Source of the DNA: a virus
IMG/VR virus record: IMGVR_UViG_3300031841_001295
Span: 1-21,478 of that record
DNA length: 21,478 nt
Strand: one strand, 5' to 3'
Position 1 is the stretch's first letter, and each line of letters opens with the position of its first letter. Positions 6,601 to 13,610 of the stretch are shown in pieces. A program made the translations under genes and the position numbers. The notes under the pieces are model-generated. The model was not told the origin of the DNA, did not search any database, and saw nothing but the letters and a program-made list of their open reading frames with translations.

Positions 6601-8941
6601 AGTTTGCGATTGTCATTGCATTGCCGGGAATTTCAGGTCTTACTGGATTTGTTTCAGGATTACCCTCAATGTAGACCAGATCACCTTCTGAATTTACAAC
6701 CAGAACATCTTTTCTCGACTGGTAGTAATCAACATCTGCTGTAATAATGTCAGTGTTAGATGGAAGGGCATGTACGTAAGCTCCAGAACCAGTAAAGTCA
6801 CCACTAGCATCTTTCTTGCTTCTGAAATCAAGAACATTTCTCAGTTCAACTTCTGCGCCATTACGCATTCTATGCTTTGGGTAATCTTCATAGTTGATGC
6901 TATTACCAGCATAGGAGTTTACAGAGAAGAAATCTCCTGTAGCGCCATGTTCAAAGTATTTGTAGTATACTCTAGTCGAAGCTGGGACTGATTGTCCACT
7001 TTTAAGAATCAATCTGCCTTTATCATAGAAGTTATCTCTTTGACCATTATCTGTGATGTATCTATTAAAGATACTCACGTTCGAAGCATCAACGACAGAA
7101 TCGAAACTGTAAATATCATACTCTGATAAAGTAAAGAATCTAAGACCATCACCATCACTTTCAATCGCTGCAGCAAGGAAAGTTTCGTCGCCATCAGATT
7201 GTAAAGTTTTTGTTTTATGCCCAGCAGCCGAACCTCTGGCAATATATCCCAAGATTTCATGCTTCGTTGATGGAGCAAGACCAGTATAGGTTACTGTATT
7301 AGCAGTGGTGTTGATTGTGGGAGTTTTATTTAGAATTGTACCAGTAGGGTTTGATGCACTGTCAGTGGCAATAATCCAAGAAACTGCATTAGCGCCATCT
7401 TCTGTGTTTCCTAATTCATCACCTCTGTTAAGTACAATTTCGCCACCAGCAGTAGAAGTTAGACTAAATCTTTTCTGAACAGTAAGTCCACTAACATCTA
7501 CACCATTACTCTGATTCGGTCTAACTCTTGGTAATGCAAAGAATACATTATTATTATTTGCTTCTTTGATTACTGCATTGTTATTCTCAAGAATCAGGTC
7601 CGCTCTATTCGCACTATTTTGACCGATACTCTTTACGTTTCTAAAGTTATTATCATCGGTCATGTTAACGTCGAATAAATGGTATCTATAGTTGGCGCCA
7701 TCTTCAACAACCTGTCTAATTCTAGCAGTACCTAAAATGCTACCAGAACCACCAATAGTCAGACCAGAATCATCATATAAATTCCATGTCTCATAAGTAC
7801 TGAGATTAGGAACACCTTTAATGTTATTTACATTAATAAAGTGTCCATAGTTAGCAGCAATATTCTCGTCGCTCAATGCGCCAGTAGTAGTCTGTGATCT
7901 GTTTACATCAATCAGAGTATTCTCTGGTTTAGAGACTCTATAACCATTTACATATGCAATGCCAGAGGAAACATCTAGTGTAAACTCATCTGCATCTTTT
8001 GGTTTAAACTTAGGTGTAAAACTCTTTACAGCATAGTTTCCAGATTCTTCAAAGGTGCGAGTTGCGAGTTCATCGCCAACGATATTATAGGTATTCTCGT
8101 CAATCTCTTGCTGTAATACACCATTAAGTAATCTATTTGTAATAATAAAGTTTGTGTCAGAGTCAATAATATCTTCGCTTTGAGCCGCTAAGGTAAGACG
8201 GATTCTGTATCTGTCAGCACCCGGTGCAGTTTCATTCGGAAGAACGTTCTGATTATCATACAAAGCATTGGTGTCATCTACAGTAACAATATCTTCTGTT
8301 ATAAGAAATCCGATGTTCGTTGTAGGCGTGTTTGAATATTTTGAAATGATCTTGCTTTGTGCTTGAGTTTGCACAAACATACCACGAATAAAGTATGCGC
8401 CATCATTAACAGCAATTTTAAACCCTTTACCCGTCACAGGAAGGGGGTCAGTACCAGCATCATTAACAGTTACTGTTCCTGTGCCGCCAGAACCACTTTC
8501 GTTACCATTTGATAATACACCTGTACTAGAGAAAGCGATTGATGTCGAACCACCGCCAGTTGTTCCTCTGTCAATATAATCGACATAGACAGTTGCAGGA
8601 TCAGAATCCACAGCAGCAATAAAGTCGATTACTCTTGCTCTAATTCCTGTGCCAGATTCAGTAAGAATATCGCCAGCATAAAGTGTTGGAGTGCCCTGAA
8701 GTCTTACATATTGAATCTGATCATCTACCTGCAAACCACCGGGAATTACAACAGAACCTTCTTTGAAAATATTTCTACCGAAGCGTTCCATCTGCTTCTG
8801 AATGATGGTCTGCAGCTGAGTTAGTTCTCTCGCCTGCAGCGCTCTACCAGAGTTAAATAGAATTCGCTGGTAGTTATCGCCCTCACTAAAATCGTCCTTA
8901 TAAGTGGACGAAAAAGTATTTTCATTTTTTGATACTGGCAT
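3674..8941 (-). CDS. Giant DUF4815-type virion structural protein
   Basis: A 1755-aa protein. The start (TYKDDFSEGDNYQRILFNSG, then GRALQARELTQLQTIIQKQMERFG) is the hallmark of DUF4815 proteins, large virion proteins of T4-like marine phages. Residues ~815-840 hold a short probable coiled coil (NRIDNLEEAVTLNLLELE). Near residue 1060 comes LLPFVRSRKVFFRAEGLAPN, then a GSFFIPN segment, and at about 1210-1380 a conserved beta-rich block (GGFITSVEVFF, APVYLQGNTEYAIVL, GSFFMSQNAITWTPDQLRD). The rest is beta-rich with many Asn, Thr and Asp. The ATG has an AAAGGT ribosome-binding site. It follows gp8 and comes where T4 has gp9-gp12, so a peripheral baseplate or fibre-bearing role is likely. No enzymatic motif was seen. 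Confidence 0.8.
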   Translation of the reverse strand: MPVSKNENTFSSTYKDDFSEGDNYQRILFNSGRALQARELTQLQTIIQKQMERFGRNIFKEGSVVIPGGLQVDDQIQYVRLQGTPTLYAGDILTESGTGIRARVIDFIAAVDSDPATVYVDYIDRGTTGGGSTSIAFSSTGVLSNGNESGSGGTGTVTVNDAGTDPLPVTGKGFKIAVNDGAYFIRGMFVQTQAQSKIISKYSNTPTTNIGFLITEDIVTVDDTNALYDNQNVLPNETAPGADRYRIRLTLAAQSEDIIDSDTNFIITNRLLNGVLQQEIDENTYNIVGDELATRTFEESGNYAVKSFTPKFKPKDADEFTLDVSSGIAYVNGYRVSKPENTLIDVNRSQTTTGALSDENIAANYGHFINVNNIKGVPNLSTYETWNLYDDSGLTIGGSGSILGTARIRQVVEDGANYRYHLFDVNMTDDNNFRNVKSIGQNSANRADLILENNNAVIKEANNNNVFFALPRVRPNQSNGVDVSGLTVQKRFSLTSTAGGEIVLNRGDELGNTEDGANAVSWIIATDSASNPTGTILNKTPTINTTANTVTYTGLAPSTKHEILGYIARGSAAGHKTKTLQSDGDETFLAAAIESDGDGLRFFTLSEYDIYSFDSVVDASNVSIFNRYITDNGQRDNFYDKGRLILKSGQSVPASTRVYYKYFEHGATGDFFSVNSYAGNSINYEDYPKHRMRNGAEVELRNVLDFRSKKDASGDFTGSGAYVHALPSNTDIITADVDYYQSRKDVLVVNSEGDLVYIEGNPETNPVRPEIPGNAMTIANFTLNPYTDDVSDLTTTLSDNRRYTMEDIGGIVNRIDNLEEAVTLNLLELETSSLEVLDANGNNRFKNGFFADNFKDLVFSDIFADQYSAGFDIDENAITPLGIQNNVRMRYNKDHASSTNTIQKGDLLFLNYTEVNEINQDLATETENVNPFDVILYNGTLVVSPEADQWREFRTIQTVTSTREAARSEERRREIINRIVRPSEFITAADLGIDQFTIGVGDVISTRTRRQVLSSTTQRSTATNNLGLTVTTRRITRTVRTIFATIVADLTLLPFVRSRKVFFRAEGLAPNREHFLYFDRTPIKDYAREETFQRFTDSADLDDYTEGRFAGRTSHPQSSSTLVSNEFGEIEGSFFIPNNDTLQFDAGERRVVIHDLDQTAANYSEIAPLSSAAALYSAQGIRADLINLATAPITERITRTSGGNLPPKEPIAQSFQIQNANGGFITSVEVFFATTPNSINANGDNDTNDNAPITLQIRPVQSGVPSQENIVPGAEKVLKPSECSVTPLTTTVTIADIRNNPTKFEFDAPVYLQGNTEYAIVLIANTQNYNVYVSKIQDFVIGSTDRRVTKQPSLGSFFMSQNAITWTPDQLRDMMFKVNRADFSTSGTAVFENRAVPTVTPRFDPISTISGDSDVTILLENSGFVKNDKVFISGLDSSTRYGGILGSTLIGEQTVKKVDGKSFQITVDSAATETALSGGTSLQTERNVLMDEFLANINTFFPADATTMSTGAEFTGGVSLVTANNVTNNAYTELSSVNIVPYRLTRFESPRVIASARIEEDEFTGPSAGRKSVTFTSSLATTDTYISPVVDLQTLSISGVSNFIDNQTADSATAAEPNTTFNNPIDFVADSAANSGSSLSKHLTIPINLEEPAVGLKVLLGANRPSGSFIDLYYRTLPAGSDTDIENIKFILATEDTSIQTDDNRSIFRQYEYTIGGQAGTLTPFSTFQLKIVFRSQNSSRVPRIKDLRAIALGT

Positions 8942-8957
8942 TTCTATCTAACCTTTA

Positions 8958-10355
8958 TTAAAACTGAATGGTAATTTTAATGTCTTCTGTACCTGCTGTA
9001 GTTCTTTCAACAGCTGCTCTGCTCTCTACATATAACAATTCTCCAGAGTAAGGATCAACTTCACCGTCAGAATCAGAAACAAATGTGCCGAATACATCAC
9101 TTGGTTCTGCAGAGTCTCTGATAGGATCACCGCCATCTAAGAATGCTAAGAATCCAAGATTATCATTTTGGTGATAGAGAATTGTAGCATCCGCATCAGT
9201 ACCTGTTACTTTATCAACATAAGCTTTTGCTTTTAAAGAACCTTGAACCTGAGAAAGAGTATCGTCTACAGCGACACCTGTAAGACCTGTGCCACTACCA
9301 AGTGTAAGAATTCTCAGTGCGTTTCCTGTAGTTGCAGTGAAGTCAGAATCGGCAGAGGATCTGCTCGTAGGAATTTTAGGATTTCTAATAATACCTACTT
9401 GCCTGAAGTCTGCTCCTGTACCTGTCAGGAAGTCTCCAGAACCTGCAGCTCCTACAAGTTTAGAGTTAAACATAATAGATGTAGATTTCAGATCATCTCT
9501 AGGATCAGCGCCAATACCACCTTCAGAAATGATAGGTTTTACTACTAATCCTGTGCCACCGCCTCCACTAGAGGTTACAGAGGCATAATCGTAGTTTGCA
9601 CCGAACGGGAATCCTCCAGCAGAGTCGTCAACATTTACTGCTACAACCTCCCCACCTACAACTGAAGCGACTGCTCTGGCGTTACTACCGTTACCAGAGA
9701 CAGTAATCGTTGGGGCAGAGGTATAACCAGAACCATTGCTGGTTACACGATAACCCACAATCTGTCCGGGAGATGCAGCATCCTGAACATCTTTCTGAGA
9801 CTGCTGAATATTGCTGAGTCCAGAGGTAATAGTAAGTTTTTCAACAGGAATAAAGTTCGATGTTGCAAAGGCATTCAATCTAATTGCAGACTGAGTGAAC
9901 AGGAACTTCCAAACATATCCATCAGAGGTCTCTACTGGCGAGGTAGTTGTGCCTGTAGTATCTGGGTCGATTGTAGAAGCATGAACAGCGCCAAGAGCAT
10001 TTCTACCCTGTCTTAAACAAATGTATACACGGTTGGACTGTGTGATTACGTAGTATTGTCCGTTCTGAGCAGAAGTTTGATTATCTCTATACGGCTGGTA
10101 GATCGTGTTAGAGGACCAGTTGTATCTCTTAGAAACATAACTTACAGAAGCAATTTTTTGAATAGATTGAAGATTATTTCTAAAATCTCTATGAGTAGTA
10201 TTGATATCAGTAATAGATGTTGGAACTGTATCATTCTCATCCCATACATCTGACTTACCGATACCAAGGTAGTAGTTTACGTCCGAGTCTTCTAAGTCGG
10301 CGATTAACTTTTCTACTAAGAGTTGTTTAGTGTCTGTAGTTACTGTTGCTACCAT
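8958..10355 (-). CDS. 8: Baseplate wedge protein gp8
   Basis: A 465-aa protein matching T4 gp8 (334 aa) at several points recalled from the T4 sequence. YLGIGKSDVW (residues ~29-38) corresponds to T4 ITFGRSEPW. SDGYVWKFLF (~144-153) matches GDGYVWEYLF. DFRQVGIIRNP (~316) matches GFRQISIITNP. The C-terminal SGELLYVESRA (~438) followed by EDIKITIQF matches SGEMIYMENRP and EINILFTF. T4 gp8 is a dimer in each of the six baseplate wedges, binding gp7 and gp10. The extra ~130 residues are mostly a Gly-rich segment at ~200-290 (SNGSGYTSAPTITVSGNG, GGEVVAVNV, SSGGGGTGLV), an insertion also typical of marine phage relatives. The start has an AAGAG-type ribosome-binding site. Confidence 0.85.
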   Translation of the reverse strand: MVATVTTDTKQLLVEKLIADLEDSDVNYYLGIGKSDVWDENDTVPTSITDINTTHRDFRNNLQSIQKIASVSYVSKRYNWSSNTIYQPYRDNQTSAQNGQYYVITQSNRVYICLRQGRNALGAVHASTIDPDTTGTTTSPVETSDGYVWKFLFTQSAIRLNAFATSNFIPVEKLTITSGLSNIQQSQKDVQDAASPGQIVGYRVTSNGSGYTSAPTITVSGNGSNARAVASVVGGEVVAVNVDDSAGGFPFGANYDYASVTSSGGGGTGLVVKPIISEGGIGADPRDDLKSTSIMFNSKLVGAAGSGDFLTGTGADFRQVGIIRNPKIPTSRSSADSDFTATTGNALRILTLGSGTGLTGVAVDDTLSQVQGSLKAKAYVDKVTGTDADATILYHQNDNLGFLAFLDGGDPIRDSAEPSDVFGTFVSDSDGEVDPYSGELLYVESRAAVERTTAGTEDIKITIQF

Positions 10356-10368
10356 TTTTTATCTCTTC

Positions 10369-10821
10369 TTATGTAATTACTACGTCTGTATCGGCAGAAT
10401 CCTTATGCCCGATCAGATACCAGTTAGAACCTTCCCAGATTGCCTGAGCAGAACCATATTGACTTAGTGCGAAGTTTGTGCCATTTGCAAAGTTTGTTGG
10501 AGTGACTGTTGCTACACCGTCATTCTTATTCAAAAAGATTTTATATTGTCCAGTTGATGTTCCATCACTAAGAGTTGCAGCAATTGTTCCTGGATGAGCA
10601 ATATTAAACAAAATCAGAGTATCAGAATCATTTACAGCGCCATTTCCGGTCATAATTTGAGTAGCATAGGAAGCATTAATACCGTCAGTGGCAATACTAA
10701 TTCCACCAAGAGTCGAATATAACTCATTAAAGTTACTGTTGATCTTATCACCACCGGACCTTAGTGTGTCTCCAGTACCATCATTGGCATTTGTGCCGAT
10801 ATCTAAATTTTGTTTTGCCAT
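10369..10821 (-). CDS. Stand-alone gp10 N-terminal domain-like baseplate protein
   Basis: A 150-aa protein. Residues ~6-38 (LDIGTNANDGTGDTLRSGGD, KINSNFNELY) closely match the beginning of T4 gp10 (INIGNVVDDGTGDYLRKGG, KINENFDELY) and more weakly T4 gp9. The remainder (TLILFNIAHPGTIAATLSDG, YKIFLNKNDGVATVTP, AIWEGSNWYLIG) fits the small beta domain that follows in gp10, which ends with an R/N-W-x-x-x segment. T4 gp10 is 602 aa and continues into large distal domains that are absent here. It probably serves as a wedge-attached anchor or plug, perhaps trimerising with the fibre that shares the motif. It lies between that fibre and gp8. The ribosome-binding site is weak (AGG), and a small hairpin occurs in the leader. 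Confidence 0.7.
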   Translation of the reverse strand: MAKQNLDIGTNANDGTGDTLRSGGDKINSNFNELYSTLGGISIATDGINASYATQIMTGNGAVNDSDTLILFNIAHPGTIAATLSDGTSTGQYKIFLNKNDGVATVTPTNFANGTNFALSQYGSAQAIWEGSNWYLIGHKDSADTDVVIT

Positions 10822-10828
10822 TTTACCT

Positions 10829-10842
10829 ACTTACACATAAGT
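10829..10842 (-). other. Small hairpin in leader of gp10-like gene
   Basis: Perfect 5-bp inverted repeat ACTTA/TAAGT with a TGTG loop, 8 bases before the start codon at 10821. It could partly sequester the start region. There is no U-run, so it is not a terminator. It is short enough to arise by chance. Confidence 0.25.
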
Positions 10843-10852
10843 TGTTTAGTTA

Positions 10853-10864
10853 TATTTATTTATC
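10853..10864 (-). promoter_or_regulatory. Candidate weak late promoter
   Basis: The minus strand reads GATAAATAAATA, which contains two overlapping near-matches to TATAAATA (GATAAATA at 10857-10864 and AATAAATA at 10853-10860), each with only the first base changed. It lies in a 60-base gap about 35 bases before the 150-aa gene, the expected place for a late promoter. Confidence 0.45.
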
Positions 10865-10881
10865 TCTAGGATCTTAAATGA

Positions 10882-12501
10882 TTAGTTGCCCCCGAAAGCT
10901 CCAGTAGTCGGAAGTTCAGTAAGTTGCGAAATTCTATTATTGGCATTTCTATATACTTCTATAGCAAAGTTAGCAGCATTACCTCCTGTTAAAGACCAGG
11001 AAGTAGTTGGATCTCCAGCATTACCGTCGCCGTCCGACAAGCTGACCAAATTGATCACGCTAAATTCCCATGGATGTTTCCTGCTTTCCTCGCCGCCGTC
11101 TGTGTCAAAGAGATGTTTATGGTCGCTGCCAACTTTATTGTTGCTGTTGTCGTTGCTCCCCCCGTTGGCGAATCCATCGTTCAAAGTATCAGCACCGTTT
11201 GCTACAATTTCAGCTCCAGTGAAAGCTGCAGAAACAACAAATTCTTGAGTTGTGGTAGCGGGGGTGTTGCCACCTTCTAAATACAAATCAGCTCTCAAAT
11301 ATTTACCAAATAATTTCATACCAAGTCTGATATCATCATTTGTATCTGCATCATCATTGTACAGTCTAAACGCTAGTTTAACGATATACACATCGTCATG
11401 GCTCGCAGTTCCAATTTGGAAAAGATCTCTAACTGGTGTACTGGTCGTACAGGTTAATCCTCCAGTATTCACTGGAACAGCGCCCCAGTTGTCACTGGTA
11501 CCAAAGCCAAAATTGCCTTCGGTAACATTATTACCAACAATTTGAGTACTGGTAGACAAATTCGCATATGCTGCCAAAATTCTTTCATATCCACCAATGT
11601 TACCAGAGGTCACTGAAAGATCACCATTAACAGTAACACCAGTAGAGGTAGTTTCTAATCTTTTAACATTATCATAGTAAAGAGCAACAGAACTATCTTC
11701 TCCTGCAGTCATAATTTGTTCAGTGTCTGCAGCATTTCTCAAACTGTAACGATTAGACTTTAAAATTAATGATCCTGTGCCACCTTCACTAATATAACTA
11801 TTCGAATTCGATCCATCGTGATAGATTTGCAGATCGTCGCCAGAACCTAATTTGAGTTTGTCATTATCTTGTAAATCGACATCAGCATTAAAGGTTGTTG
11901 CTCCTGTAACATCTAATGTTCCTGCAACAGTAGTATTACCAGTTGCACTTGCTACTGTAAATTTATCGGCGTTAATATCAAAGTCGCCATCAATGCCAGT
12001 AGCCCCACCAACATCTAGTGTACCAGCAATTGCTGTATTACCAGTTGTGTCTGCAACTGTGAACTTGTCGGTGTCCATAGTCAGGCCACCATTAATTACT
12101 GCTGCACCTGTGATGGTAAGATCGCCGCTCGCTGTAAGATCACCAGATACGTCTAAACTATCGCCGATAGTAGTCGCACCTGTAATATCTAATGTACTAC
12201 TCAGAGTAGTAGCCCCACCAACATCTAGTGTACCAGCAATCGTAGTATTTGCATCAGAGTCAACTGTAAAGTTATTTGTGCCTACAAGCTTCGATCCGTT
12301 GTATCGAAGGGTAGAATGATTCTCTCCAGAACCTTCAGGCCATACTACCCATGTTGTATTATACATCGCACTGTCAACAGCCTCAAATTGTCTATTAATT
12401 TTGAGACCAGCAGTTCTTAGAGTATCGCCAGTGTTATCATTGGCGATTGTACCTCTATTGAGAACGTTATCTGAATCTAATACATCTAATGTGCTTGCCA
12501 T
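10882..12501 (-). CDS. Tail fibre with gp9/gp10-like baseplate anchor
   Basis: A 539-aa protein. Residues ~15-39 (NRGTIANDNTGDTLRTAGLK then INRQF) are the N-terminal anchor motif seen in T4 gp9 and gp10, which attach to the baseplate wedge. Residues ~70-215 are beta repeats of the type T-[IV]-A-G-T-L-D-V-x-G-A-T, with DKFTVA-like units between them. At ~217-240 comes LKLGSGDDLQIYHDGSNSNS, a module extremely common in marine phage fibres. The C-terminal ~200 residues differ in composition and may be the receptor-facing part; they include the motif KVGSDHKHLFDTDGG. It ends FGGN. A late promoter lies at 12530-12537, and the ribosome-binding site is AGGA. It directly follows the gp25-gp6-gp7-like genes, where P2-like tails carry their fibre gene. 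Confidence 0.75.
   Translation of the reverse strand: MASTLDVLDSDNVLNRGTIANDNTGDTLRTAGLKINRQFEAVDSAMYNTTWVVWPEGSGENHSTLRYNGSKLVGTNNFTVDSDANTTIAGTLDVGGATTLSSTLDITGATTIGDSLDVSGDLTASGDLTITGAAVINGGLTMDTDKFTVADTTGNTAIAGTLDVGGATGIDGDFDINADKFTVASATGNTTVAGTLDVTGATTFNADVDLQDNDKLKLGSGDDLQIYHDGSNSNSYISEGGTGSLILKSNRYSLRNAADTEQIMTAGEDSSVALYYDNVKRLETTSTGVTVNGDLSVTSGNIGGYERILAAYANLSTSTQIVGNNVTEGNFGFGTSDNWGAVPVNTGGLTCTTSTPVRDLFQIGTASHDDVYIVKLAFRLYNDDADTNDDIRLGMKLFGKYLRADLYLEGGNTPATTTQEFVVSAAFTGAEIVANGADTLNDGFANGGSNDNSNNKVGSDHKHLFDTDGGEESRKHPWEFSVINLVSLSDGDGNAGDPTTSWSLTGGNAANFAIEVYRNANNRISQLTELPTTGAFGGN
11998..12240 (-). repeat. 33-base exact direct repeat in fibre gene
   Basis: Positions 11998-12030 and 12208-12240 are identical over 33 bases and 210 bases (70 codons) apart. 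Both encode the AGTLDVGGAT segment of the fibre repeat. Identity at the DNA level, beyond the protein repeat, points to recent duplication or conversion, and recombination between the copies would remove 70 codons in frame. Confidence 0.75.
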
Positions 12502-12529
12502 TTTTATTTCCTATAAAAACTCTTAATTT

Positions 12530-12537
12530 TATTTATA
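12530..12537 (-). promoter_or_regulatory. T4-type late promoter (TATAAATA)
   Basis: Exact TATAAATA on the minus strand, immediately after the TAA stop (12538-12540) of the gp7/gpI-like gene and 29 bases before the ATG of the 539-aa fibre. Confidence 0.75.
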
Positions 12538-13608
12538 TTAAACATATGGACCAATTGCCGAATCTAAACCAGAATCATTGTAGAATGGGAATGCGCTCGC
12601 ATCCATAGTCTGAGTAGTACTGGAGAATCTGATGCCCGGAATAGGACTAATCGTATCGAATGTTCCGCTGTCTTCATCCAGAGTAATATCACCAGAGTCA
12701 GACATGTTGAATCTGATCTCGACCTTATCATCACTGTCACTGAATCTTCTAGAGTCAGGATTGAGAAGGTCTGCAATAGAGACATACTGACCATTGTAGA
12801 AGGTGTTGTTAAGAATAGCAGAATCTTCATCATCAGTCTGATAAATATCGAATCCACGACTAACAGCGAATCTTCTCTGAACATCACTATCAATAGCAGT
12901 AATCGAGGTAAGACTTGCCGTAACTGCTTCATCGTCCGAAGCGACAATAGTTGCAGAGGAAGCAGCAATATCAGAGTCTGTAATTACCTCAGTTAATGGA
13001 GTCGCAAACGCATTAACAACAGGTTCGAATGCTGTTTGAGTAAAGATAGCATATCCAGCAGGATGCAGAAATGTTTTATAATAATCAAACCACTCTGTTG
13101 ATGGAATAGAACTTTTGATCAGAATAGAGAAAATCTGATAGAAATAAGAATCTTGAATAAATCTTAAAGATTCTGCACCGATTCTACTTTCGCCAACGAT
13201 AAAGGTTTGATTTCGAGGCAATATTTTTTCAACATCCTGCTGAAAGAAATATCTAAAATATGAATCAATAGAAACATTTGTGCCTTTAATTTTATAAAGA
13301 CTCGGTAACTGCTTATATGCAAATCTAGGAGACGGAAATTTATTCGCTCCAAAGTCTGGCGACTTCTCTTGAAAGAGTAATTCTAAGAATTCTTGAGAAG
13401 TAGATTCTGGATCTCTGGCATTAAAGATATTTTTCAAATCATGAGCAATACCACCTTCACCGTCAATATACTCATAGTATGCTTTGAGAAACTCGACTAA
13501 CTTAGGATACTGCTCCTTAAAATGTTCAGGAACAATAGTATCAACCTGAGATTCTTTCAGGTCAACATTTAATCTATTCAAGTCAGTGAGAGTTTTAATA
13601 TTAGACAT
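12538..13608 (-). CDS. Baseplate wedge protein at the gp7/P2 gpI position
   Basis: A 356-aa protein. The N-terminal ~200 residues are helical and conserved-looking (YPKLVEFLKAYYEYID; LPSLYKIKGTNVSIDSYFRY with KGT at ~108-110; HPAGYAIF). The 'LYKIKGT' helix start is like that of P2 gpI-family tail proteins and the gp7 region that pairs with gp6. The C-terminal third is rich in Asp-Ser pairs (for example NPDSRRFSDSDD) and looks beta-rich or flexible. T4 gp7 is 1032 aa, so this would be a much reduced form. Position supports the call: it follows gp6 by 2 bases and precedes a fibre gene, repeating the W-J-I-H order of P2-like tails. Homology to gp7/gpI is inferred from pattern and synteny, not proven. 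No clear ribosome-binding site is present, so it is likely coupled to gp6. Confidence 0.6.
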   Translation of the reverse strand: MSNIKTLTDLNRLNVDLKESQVDTIVPEHFKEQYPKLVEFLKAYYEYIDGEGGIAHDLKNIFNARDPESTSQEFLELLFQEKSPDFGANKFPSPRFAYKQLPSLYKIKGTNVSIDSYFRYFFQQDVEKILPRNQTFIVGESRIGAESLRFIQDSYFYQIFSILIKSSIPSTEWFDYYKTFLHPAGYAIFTQTAFEPVVNAFATPLTEVITDSDIAASSATIVASDDEAVTASLTSITAIDSDVQRRFAVSRGFDIYQTDDEDSAILNNTFYNGQYVSIADLLNPDSRRFSDSDDKVEIRFNMSDSGDITLDEDSGTFDTISPIPGIRFSSTTQTMDASAFPFYNDSGLDSAIGPYV

Positions 13609-13610
13609 TG

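Noticed and set aside
11852-12319. Plus-strand ORF of 155 codons rich in Val, Pro and Ser
   Set aside because: It is the antisense image of the fibre repeats; its repetitiveness comes from the minus-strand gene.
1-13000. Diversity-generating retroelement acting on the fibre genes
   Set aside because: No reverse transcriptase gene or template/variable repeat pair with adenine-specific differences is visible in the window.
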